Positions 54,956-64,000 of a stretch of DNA of 64,000 bases are shown in pieces. Source of the stretch: Homarus americanus. Lineage: Eukaryota > Arthropoda > Malacostraca > Decapoda > Nephropidae. Where the stretch lies: contig NW_024737068.1 in assembly GCF_018991925.1 (NCBI RefSeq), positions 1,052,239 to 1,116,238 on the forward strand, read 5' to 3'. Position 1 is the stretch's first letter, and every line of letters begins with the position of its first letter. The notes under the pieces are model-generated. The model was given only the letters and a program-made list of their open reading frames with translations. It was not told the DNA's origin and did no database searches. The translations under genes and the position numbers were made by a program.

Positions 54956-55770
54956 ACCCTCTCCCTCCTCCCCTGCCGCCCAACACACCCTAACCGCCTT
55001 CGACAGGCTAGTACAAACTGATGACATCCGTGTCAAGTTTATTTGGATCCCGTCACATATAGGAATAACTGCTTGTGACACTGTTGATCGACTTGCCAAA
55101 GAAGCGACACAAGAAGAAGATATTGAAGCCGCCCTCTCCCTCTCCGTGAATCATCTCAAATCTCGCATACACGTCACACAACGAGAAGCATTCGTCGTAA
55201 AATGGACATACCTGAAACAACGGGGCAGCGTCCCACTATGCCACTGACGCTGTAACCGGTGACTCCAACCGCCACTACAAAGAGTATCAATCTCTGACTC
55301 GATCTCAACAGATTATATACATGAGACTGCGCCTAGGGTACAGGTACCTATGGGAGTACATTGGCAACCCTGAGCCTGGCCGCACTGTTTGTAAACTTTG
55401 TGGCCAACCCGACTCTCACACCCTCCCTCACTACTGTACATCCTCACTTGCCCTATGACCTCCTCCTACAGGTCCCCAGCCGTTACCAACACCTCTTCCC
55501 TCCCTGACCAGATATCCCTCCTCCTAGTCACAGGCCTGGCACTTGACATTATTAGGGACCTGCCACGCTTTGCTATAAACAGATGAAATGTATCGGGAAT
55601 CCCCCCCCACACACACACATAATTCTGTCACTTTATGTAACTTGCTGACAAAACCCATAACCCTTCAGGCTTCCACGCCCTTAATGCATGAGTCATAAAG
55701 GCAAGCATGAACTCTGCGCTTCACCTTGCTCAGGATGTAAGGGGGTGCCCAATAAACTAGCCCCTTTCGG
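54956..55770 (+). mobile_element. LINE RNase H right half, Cys/His tail and 3' end
   Basis: Continues the RNase H domain with VKFIWIPSHIGITACDTVDR LAKEA, the usual catalytic His/Asp block. Then come YKEYQSLTRSQQIIYMRLRL and a Cys/His motif CKLCGQPDSHTLPHYC, typical of the C-terminus of these ORF2 proteins. The last 150 bases (to about 55770) form an untranslated 3' end repeated antisense at 63600-63790. Frameshifts and stops show the copy is dead. Confidence 0.85.
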
Positions 55771-55897
55771 GGCAATCTGTAATCACTGTAGCTGAAGGCA
55801 GTGGCGATAACAGTGTAGATGTGAGACTCGCAATGTTTGTAAGTATAATTCTATAGGAATAGATCCATTGTAACCTCGTCTGTTTCATTTCTCCAAG

Positions 55898-55904
<7 letters not shown>

Positions 55905-55979
<75 letters not shown>
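55905..55979. repeat. (TA)n microsatellite
   Basis: About 75 bases of TA. Confidence 0.95.
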
Positions 55980-55981
<2 letters not shown>

Positions 55982-56835
55982 TTTCTCCTGAAAATTAATA
56001 ATCCCTATTTATTTTCCTCCTAAAATTCCTATAAATGATTGTGATAACTTAGTTTATTTTTGCTTTTCCTTAAACTTTCGGAAAATTTCAATACTACTAT
56101 AGTTACGAATTACGATAGTCTACTGTTCAAGCGAGCAAGTTATATACACTATATTTTCTGTAGTTAGTTATGGGGGAAAATTCAGCGTAAGACGCTTTCA
56201 CAGACCATGTTGTTTTTATCCCACTAAGTAAATACTCGTACAACTTACGCCAATTTAGGGTAAACCTCTCTATACAAATCTTTGAGAACACATCTTGCAG
56301 TGACTCATTTAACTACATTCCTACGTTTCATATTACATGATGATTTAACTTAGTTATCCAAGAATCCTATCCAAAGGATGTGAACACCAGTTATGCGGCA
56401 AGATAGTAGCGTATAGTGGTGCGTCATGCGTCTTGTAACTCGACTTAAACAACATAAATATAGTGTTAGGACAGCCCAGGAATCCAATGCTCTGTTTATT
56501 CATTTGAGGGATAACGAGCATTGCATTGACTGGGATAATGCCTCCTCAATATAACCTTGTAATTCAATTGACAGTAGGAACATTATAGAATCTAGTCTCA
56601 TTAAACGTACCGAATCAGTCAACATGAATTTGAGTAATGGTATGTACAAACTGGACAATTTTGTAATTAAGAAGATTTGTAACCAGGTGAGAAGGTTGGG
56701 TCACCTTACCCTCTGACCTGACTACCAACCGTTGCTGTGCTTTTTAAAGATTAGTAGGGTCATTACCTAATATCTGCCCATTGTGGACCTGATCTCACCC
56801 TCCTCTATATATACACCTTATTTTGTACTTCTCCT
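55980..56835. other. AT-rich non-coding spacer
   Basis: No gene or repeat recognised. Confidence 0.5.
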
Positions 56836-57260
56836 TAGCTTTCGTCTTTATTCAAGACATCTTCTGAGGCAACTGGATTACATGGACAGAGAGAGGCTTA
56901 AATATACAGGGTGACCTTATTAAACATGAGGTCAGGTCATAATGATGTCATCCTCTAATCCCCACACCAACACACACGTAGAGGAGCTTAAGAGAAGGGG
57001 GGTGACGTGACTAGTCAGGTCAGGTCAAAAATAAGGGACCCACTAAATAACTATCATACCTCTAGATCAAAGGTTTTCAAAGCATTTTTAACCTTGGGCC
57101 ACTGACAAATAAATTTATGTAACATATTATCAGTTTTGAACTGACCATCACTAAGATATATTGATTTTAATTCCTTACTCAAACTAGCTTCAACCAGAAG
57201 TCTTTCTGTGACACAAGATGATTTAAATACTTCTAAGCCTTTTCCCAAGCAATGCTTTGA
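56836..57260 (-). mobile_element. 3' end of a dispersed retroelement, probably Penelope-like (copy 2)
   Basis: Second copy of the 10256-10716 repeat. On the minus strand it has a 64-codon frame (57248-57054) with RLLVEASLSKELKSIYLSDG and MLHKFICQW, then a non-coding tail with GACCTGACCTCATG and an AATAAA near the end. The longer peptide here supports, but does not prove, a GIY-YIG endonuclease C-terminus. Confidence 0.5.
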
Positions 57261-58279
57261 AACCCTTTGATCTAGATGTATTGTGAGGAGCTATTTATAT
57301 GAGGTAACTGTATAAGGAAACCTTTATTTATATTATACTCCACCCCCCCCCCCCTTATCTCTCATTCGGCGTCTACTCCTTCCTTATCTCTCATAAAGTC
57401 TACCCCTACAGGTACCGTGAGACTCAAGACAGGTTAACCGATGTGTAGGTATGGTCGATGTATCGCCACTACTTTGACCACTGAAGTTGAAATTTGGATA
57501 CAGTGGTGACCCAAATCAGGTATTTTGTATCGCATGAGTTTCAACTGTTAATGAATTAGTATAATTACACAATCTTACTATGCCCTTAAATCACCTTTAG
57601 TTGTTGAAGCGTAGTAATGATATTAAAATTTTAACATTGTGAATAAATGCTCTGGGAAAAATGTGTGTGTGTGTGTGTGTGTGTGTTTGTACTGTCCATG
57701 GGAGAGGGCGGGTCACTCAGCGTTAGAGTACTCCGTTCCGTTCGTTAAAAAACCCGAACGGAAATTACCTAAGTGTCAGTCATTTCCCATTGTAATACGA
57801 ATATGGTAATCATAACCAAGTTTTATTAAGTTGACGTAGGATTAATATTACCATTAATTAATAATTGTCTTAACCTGTGTTAATGTGGGTTTTTGTTCTA
57901 CGTTAGCGTATAAGGAAATGCGTCACTACTGTACCTCTTAACCTTTTCTATGACTCGCCAAGGCTTATTTAAACAAGCATTAATCATTAACCAGTTTCAT
58001 GTAGGTAATATGCTTATACTGTAATAAGACCAATAATAGACACAAACGGAAGTACTTTGAAAACCAAATGATAGATTATGGTGACGTGGCGTGACTTGTG
58101 CTGCATCTCGTATGCCTGAGGACACTAGCTGGCGGTGAGGTGATGGATGTCTGTAGACCGTATTAACAGTGTCCATTTGAATCTAAACACTACGACGGGC
58201 TCATTTATGACTGGGACCAAGGATTCTATACTCACTTCAGGATTGGGTCAGTTAAAATAGCTAGGTTGTATTTGGGTCT
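57261..58279. other. non-coding spacer with (GT)n
   Basis: Contains GT repeats at 57662-57688 and a C run at 57340-57352. No coding signal. Confidence 0.5.
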
Positions 58280-58500
58280 ATACGGACAGAGGAGCAGGCT
58301 ATTTTTTTGTCATTTCACCATTAAGCTTACTAGCCGTTCGGGCAGTCGGTCCATTTAGTGTTAGTACAGGAGGAAACCAAACTGGGAAACCTGTGATGTT
58401 TAGTAAGCCTTTCTCACGTGTGTCTGGGCCTAGCAGGAGTCGAACCCTTGACGTATTAGTGAGACCCACTGTACCGCCAAAGATCACACGTCATAAATAC
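58280..58500 (-). mobile_element. tRNA-derived SINE
   Basis: On the minus strand a B-box-like GGGTTCGACTCC (58447-58436) follows an A-box-like TGGCGGTACAGTGG (58479-58466) at a spacing close to that of a tRNA promoter. The flanking sequence does not fold into a full tRNA, and a tail with CTAGTAAGCTTAATGG follows. This points to a SINE head rather than a tRNA gene. Confidence 0.5.
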
Positions 58501-58794
58501 AGGTTATCGTTGAAGGCCACCCACACATCGACTGGCTTCCACTCATTCAGGCTCCACTTCGCTCCCTTGATGTATTTTTCAATGTTATTGTTTATACTTC
58601 CACAAACTATAAACAAAACTTGTAATAAATGTGCGACAGTTGCGGGGAAGACGTGAATATCACACACATTTAGGGGAATGTTTGATGCTTGTTTGGAGGA
58701 AATAAATCTTATATGCGTGTTTTTTCTTAAGATTTATTTTCAGATCACGTGAAGATTAGCCCTCCCCCCCTCCCCATCTTTTATCCCTGATGAA

Positions 58795-59030
58795 TAAATA
58801 CCTAACCTAATGTAACCTAATGTAATCTAAGCTAACCTAACCTAATTTAACCTAACGCTAACCTAATCTATTGTATTCTAACGCTAATCTAATCTATCCT
58901 TACATAGTCAAATCTATTAAAGCCTAATCTACCCTAACCTAATCTAATATAACCCAACATTGCCTTATTGAATCAAACCTAACCCTGCATCGCCTAATCT
59001 ATCCTAACCAAGCCTAATCTAACCCTCTCG
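58795..59030 (-). repeat. degenerate CCTAA (TTAGG) tract
   Basis: CCTAACCTAATGTAACCTAA and similar words over about 230 bases, in the opposite orientation to the tracts at 49605 and 51085. Confidence 0.7.
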
Positions 59031-61250
59031 ATAGCATTACGGTGTTTAATCATAAGGTGAGATAACCTTGGAGGGCTATCTACACCAAAAAAGACTCTAG
59101 CACTGTATAGCCCTTGTAGTATGTCGTCGTGGTAATTTTCCTACATCGTACATTTTGTGGTTTCTAGACATTGCAGCGTCTCAAGGTGAAGGCTGACTGT
59201 GGCTTCGTAATCGGCGGTATCATTATTTCTGGCATTTCACACATACAAAAACCTTTCTCAGGGTGAAAAAAAAAATATAATCGCATTCCGCTGTAGTCTT
59301 CTCCTCAACAGGAAGTACCACAGGGTTAAAAATAACACGCATGATCTCACAAATATTAGTAATTTTCGAATTCGGTAAGTCATTGAATATTTCCTTCTTT
59401 ATATTAAATCAAACACAGCCAGAACATATGTACAGTGTATTTTATATATCACCTCTAATCAGCTTCACCGTGAGATATAAGACCCTGTAGTACAATATAA
59501 AATATACTTGAATTTTTGTACATACAGCAGTGACCTTGAGTATTGACAGATTTAAAAATATATCGTCATTCACGTCATTTAATGATGACGTATGTTTACC
59601 TCTCATTTGTATCTTGGTGTCTGGAGATGAGTTATCATACACGAAAGGCAGTGTTTATATGTACATACGACAGACACACAGACACTACTGATACTGTATT
59701 ACTACAGGCAAACCGGGGAATGAGAGATGTAGAAATGCCGCCCTTGGTGTGAGCGAGGAGCCCACTAGCCATGTAAAGTTTGTCATCCGTCACACACTCA
59801 CACACAAGCACGACCGTCACGATGATTCGACCATGCTGATGGCTGGCCACCCCTAGAACTAATTCTCGGACCCGGAAAGAAATCAGAGGACACACACAAA
59901 CTCGATTACTACTGTATACCTGCTGGGTCATCATCAAATCGTGATTGGTAGGAAAGAAGAGTGAAGGTAATGGCATTTCAGTGAACACACGATGCACTCA
60001 ACGCAAAATCATGCCCGAGGAAATGTCGAAATCATGTGAGTGAATAAATTTTTTTTTACACTACCTTTTCCTCTTCGCCATTTTCAACTCCCTAGTCGGG
60101 GATGTACACGGGCAATTAAATGTATTTGAACGGTAACCGGGAAAACTATTTTGGCTAGGCTGTGTTAGGTTAGGTTAGACTTCAGAGGGAAAAATGTGAA
60201 GCAGGAGTGGAGGTGAAAGTGTTGCGAAATGTAGGAGTAGTGTTAAGTGGTAAAATTTACGTTAATATAGTACAACGCATGAATAAAAAAAGTTAATTTA
60301 TAGCAAAGAGGAAAGTTATTTTGTGAGAGAATAGAACGGATAGTATCACATGGCAGAATTTAAATAAAAAAAATCTTATTTATTTGGTGTGTTCTGGAGG
60401 TGAACGTAAATAAAGTCACGGAAAAAAAGTCACATGGCTTGTACACATTGACAACACATTATATATATGATGGCATTGCACGTAGGTTAGGTTAAGTTAG
60501 GTTAGGTTTGTTTTTCTCCGTGTCTTTTTTCTGTGACTTTTTTCCTGGTTTTGTTCTGGACGAAGGAAAAGCTTGTATAGTCATATGATTTGATTCCCTA
60601 ACACATTTCAACAGTATAGCAAGCGTAGGTGTGTGAGTGTATGTTGACGAGCTAAAAGACTACAATGACTTGTGGTATTGTTGTTTAGAAGTGTCAGTGG
60701 TCGTCATGATATATCCTTTCCATCATGTTGATAGATGTCCGTCGCGTCCTGCGCTTCAACCGACGATATTATCATCTTCAGTTTCCTGTCGGTCTTCTTA
60801 ACTCACATCTTGGTATCAATGTCGCCTCCCTTCTTTGAACATTCGTTATTGCGTAAAATGTCTTTCATCCTGTGGGAGAAACACTAACCATGGTCTTGTA
60901 ACAGTCATCTTCATTTTTTTCATCTAGGTAGACAAATGGCTACGGGATCAGAGCACCATTTGTTTCCTCTATTTAGTACATGCCTGTCTGACTCAGTTCT
61001 TATGGCTGAATATTGATATTGAATTGATATTGAAACAGTTTATTTGGCCAGAAAAATATAGATACAGAGTCGATAATAACAACAATACTGAGAGGAAAGA
61101 GTGAACACAATTATTTAACGACGAAGAGCAACACGATACAGATGTGTGTGTCACTACAAACTTATACCCGTTGTTGATGACGTGATGGAGCGTGGGTCAG
61201 CTGATCACGTAAACACAGGTTCTGGGTATTGTTTTGAAAAATAGGATGGG
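59031..61250. other. non-coding region
   Basis: AT-rich with small GGTTAGGTTAG patches (60165, 60485). No exon, RNA gene or element recognised. Confidence 0.5.
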
Positions 61251-61251
61251 T

Positions 61252-61254
<3 letters not shown>

Positions 61255-61288
<34 letters not shown>

Positions 61289-61411
61289 TACGTTCTATGA
61301 ATGTATGTATTTATATCGCTAATATTGTCCTCACTTTTCTCCTCACCTGCGTGTACAGACGGTGACACACATACACCCCACACACACACACACCCCCACA
61401 CACACACACCA
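61255..61411. repeat. (CT)n and (CA)n microsatellites
   Basis: CT run at 61256-61285 and CA/CCCACACA patch at 61366-61411. Confidence 0.9.
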
Positions 61412-62699
61412 TTTCTGCAGTCTATTCTTGAAGATGATCATACATTAAACACAACCTACCAACGCCGCTCACCAGCAAGACCAGTTAGGTGAGTCCACCT
61501 TCTCCAGGTAATTCCCGTGACGCCACACAGGTAACCCCCCCGTCACCAAGCAGGATGCGGGACCCCCTCACCAAACTTCATCCTCTTAACAGTTCTCACC
61601 TCTTTCACCAGTACTGGAAAAGATGATGCTCCTAAGTAAAAGTAATGTCATTGGGGGGAGGGGGTATTAAAGTAGAAAGTAGCCTCACTGGAGATTACTT
61701 AAGTAAAAAGAGTACGAGACTTTGTAAGTATTTTAAGTAGTAAAACTAAAACGTAACTTTCTTCATATAAAAATAAAATGCTTCATGATGGCATTCAACC
61801 CTAATATTGAACTGATTATGGACATTCTTTTTCTTAACTTATTTCTCTTCTGTTTCATCCTGTCTAAGTTATGACGTAGGTGATAATTGACTCATAGATT
61901 TCTCCATTTCACACCTGCCTGTATTCGTGTGTGTGTGTGGGAGGAGGATTGTTGGGTAAAGGGAAGGTTGTTTGTATGTGTGTGTGTGTTTATGGGGGAC
62001 ACACATAGAAGTAACAATACCTAGATATATACACAAATACATATAAATATACAAACAAACAAAAACACACAAGTATATGATGTGCAGTGTGTGTGTGTGG
62101 AGGAATGATTCAACGTAGTGACTAAGGTGTGTTGGGTGTGGGATGCACACCACACACACACACACACACCAATCTTCTTCGTGGTAATTCTTATGTCGTG
62201 TTATGTAGGGGGGTTACACACATCCTACCGCAAGTGAGAGAGAGAGAGGACTTCCAAAAAACAAAAGGATCTTCTCACTGACGTCATCATCAATATAATC
62301 TCTATTTATATCTTACTTAAATCAGGGTTAACGTATCTCACCTTTGCTAGACGTGATTATATAATGAATTACATGAAGATCAGCCTCCCTAGTTTATTTC
62401 AACTTTGAAGTTTTGCTAACTTAATCTAACGCTAGCCTAACCTATCCTAATCCCCCAGGTAATATGAAGGTAAAAGAAGCTAGGAAACTAATAATTATTC
62501 CTGTGATTCAGATAATATAAATTACTAGATATACAATTACTTTTATCGTCCTCAATAACCAAGGAAATATTTAAGGTGATTGGATATTCATCCAGTGTAA
62601 GGGTGCAGTTTCTTACTCAAACCGCTTCCCTTTGCCGACTCCCGTGGCCCACCCAGGCCCAGCTCAAGGCCTCAATCCTCCCTCAGTTGTACGTCAGCC
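61412..62699. other. non-coding spacer with GT/CA patches
   Basis: Short GT and CA runs at about 61929, 61977, 62084 and 62151. GC rises after 62590, leading into the predicted promoter. Confidence 0.5.
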
Positions 62700-62740
62700 A
62701 CCGGGGTATAAACACCTGTGCGCACTTCACTCCCTCACCA
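62700..62740 (+). promoter_or_regulatory. candidate TATA-box core promoter
   Basis: TATAAA at 62707-62712 lies in a GC-richer island. A TCA initiator-like site is near 62735-62737, about 28 bases downstream. A clean splice donor follows at 62803, which together suggest a transcription start for a gene continuing downstream, outside the window or in exons not recognised. Confidence 0.35.
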
Positions 62741-62802
62741 CTACCACCTGTGGACTCTGCTCACGTCTGTCAATCACATCCGTTAACACTATCTACAGTT
62801 AG
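62737..62802 (+). other. candidate non-coding first exon
   Basis: From the predicted start to TACAGTTAG followed by donor GTAAGC. It contains no ATG, so it would be a 5' UTR exon. Only the promoter layout and the donor support it. Confidence 0.3.
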
Positions 62803-63599
62803 GTAAGCCAAGAGCGCTTTTTGTTTCATTAATTGCAGGAGTTTTATTTTATCGTGAGTGATATTTTGACGTGATCAACTTTTGGAAATATTTGTCAAGA
62901 TGCAGGTCTGTTGTGGTGTGTTGGACATACACCACTACCACTGTGAATTATTGTACAGTATATTCGTTTGTATACCTGCACACACACTATGTATATGCTG
63001 AGCTAATGCGAACTTACTTAACGATCTTACTGAATATTTATCTATATACACAATCCCTAAACACCCTTTTATAACTACCAAATTCAAGCAGAAAATACCA
63101 GGAATAATTCTTTATTTAATTTAATAACTTGCGATAGTTTCTGGGTAACGTTGGCGCAGTATTGATCGTCTTTTATCACTGATAGATGCATTGTCACGTT
63201 TTCTGTGTTGGGGAGAATTTTATCGTTCAAACTTTTTTTTTTTTTTTGCATTGGGTGGCTTCCATAATACTCGCCTACTATTCTTGATGACTTGATCACT
63301 AAAGCTTCCTTACTTGTGTGGGTGACGTGGAGGTGTGACGTTGGTCTGACGTTGTGGAGGTGTGACGTGATGTGACATGATGTTGTGACGTTGCGATAAT
63401 ATAAGTACACACCATTACTTAAACTAGCACACTTATAATAAACTCCACCCAAGAGATTCATCTCGCGAATCGAAGTAAAATCACTTATAAAAATTATCTC
63501 CAACTACCGGAAATAATGGTATGGGAAATAACATACACATTGCGTTACGATCTTGACGTCAAAGGGGGGGGGGTCAGATAGTTTCTATAATTTGTCCCG
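62803..63599. other. possible intron or spacer
   Basis: AT-rich; a local repeat of GGAGGTGTGACGT at 63330-63370. No exon recognised. Confidence 0.4.
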
Positions 63600-63790
63600 T
63601 GAGGGTGCTAGTTTGTTGGGCACCCTCTTGCATCATGTGCAAAGTGATGCGCAGAAGCGTTTACAGCGCCCGACATGGAAGTATGCGTAGTTCATGCTTG
63701 CCTTCATGACTCGTGCATTAAGAGCGTAAATGCCTAAGGGTCATGGATTTTGTCAGCAAGTTACATAAAGTGACAATATGATGAGTGTGG
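63600..63790 (-). mobile_element. LINE 3' end (same family as 54956-55770), antisense
   Basis: The reverse complement follows 55610-55770 closely, with shared words GTCACTTTATGTAACTTGCT, GCAAGCATGAACT and GGGTGCCCAA. The G/C run at 63790-63800 corresponds to the C run at 55600-55608. Confidence 0.8.
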
Positions 63791-64000
63791 GGGGGGGGGG
63801 AAATTTCCAATACAATTCATCTGTTTATGGCAAAGCGTGGCAGGTCCCTAATAATGAGGTCAAGAATGGTTGCAGTGACCTCAAAGGGATCGATCAGTAT
63901 GAGATCATACTGGGTCAGGTTAAGGCCGGAGTGGGTGGGCTGGAAAGTGACCTTAGTCTATAAATGTTTAGTCACAAGACATGAAGATATACACAAGTGA

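Noticed and set aside
58430..58485. tRNA gene on the minus strand
   Set aside because: A- and B-box-like words are present but no acceptor stem or cloverleaf can be formed, so SINE is preferred.

Overview
This is an animal nuclear-genome window, intron-rich and dense in repeats. Very long (TA)n, (CA)n and (CT)n microsatellites, degenerate TTAGG/CCTAA-type tracts and the mix of mobile elements (Tigger/pogo, non-LTR LINEs, gypsy-like LTR elements, a probable Penelope-like family, piggyBac, a tRNA-derived SINE) suggest an arthropod, most plausibly a decapod crustacean. That assignment is inference; there is no rRNA or mitochondrial marker to settle it.

Two host genes are well supported, both on the + strand. 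(1) 12841-16906: the last seven exons of a class V myosin, encoding the cargo-binding globular tail with its DIL domain and ending in a stop codon. The motor, IQ and coiled-coil exons are not recognised in the window. (2) 28574-48349: a complete nine-exon D-serine dehydratase-like gene. All nine exons join in frame across GT-AG junctions to give 375 residues, with the PLP lysine (K49) and the zinc-type His-x-Cys pair (H346, C348) in place. Two weaker host candidates are an open Ser/Pro-rich exon (2047-2934) and a TATA-box promoter with a short non-coding first exon (62700-62802).

Layout: 1-1580 trinucleotide array; 2047-2934 candidate exon; 3160-4872 simple repeats; 4876-6022 two opposed LTR pieces; 7399-10090 full-length Tigger; 10256-10716 first copy of a probable Penelope-like repeat; 12841-16906 myosin V tail; 19022-19560 a 26-bp minisatellite; 20605-22215 a LINE; 22308-23908 a short non-autonomous LTR element; 25155-26242 a palindromic element split by a LINE; 28574-48349 the dehydratase gene, whose large introns hold a LINE, a mariner-like piece, two non-autonomous Tigger relatives, a gypsy remnant lacking reverse transcriptase, a long foldback element and a second TIR family; 50100-50565 a piggyBac remnant; 53190-55770 a LINE RNase H/3' end split by a second short LTR element; 56836-57260 second copy of the Penelope-like repeat; 58280-58500 a SINE; 62700-62802 a promoter; 63600-63790 a second 3' end of the RNase H LINE.

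The coding content is ordinary metazoan housekeeping. The interest lies in the mobile-element architecture: terminal repeats, target duplications and nested insertions can be read directly. I see no convincing new gene system.
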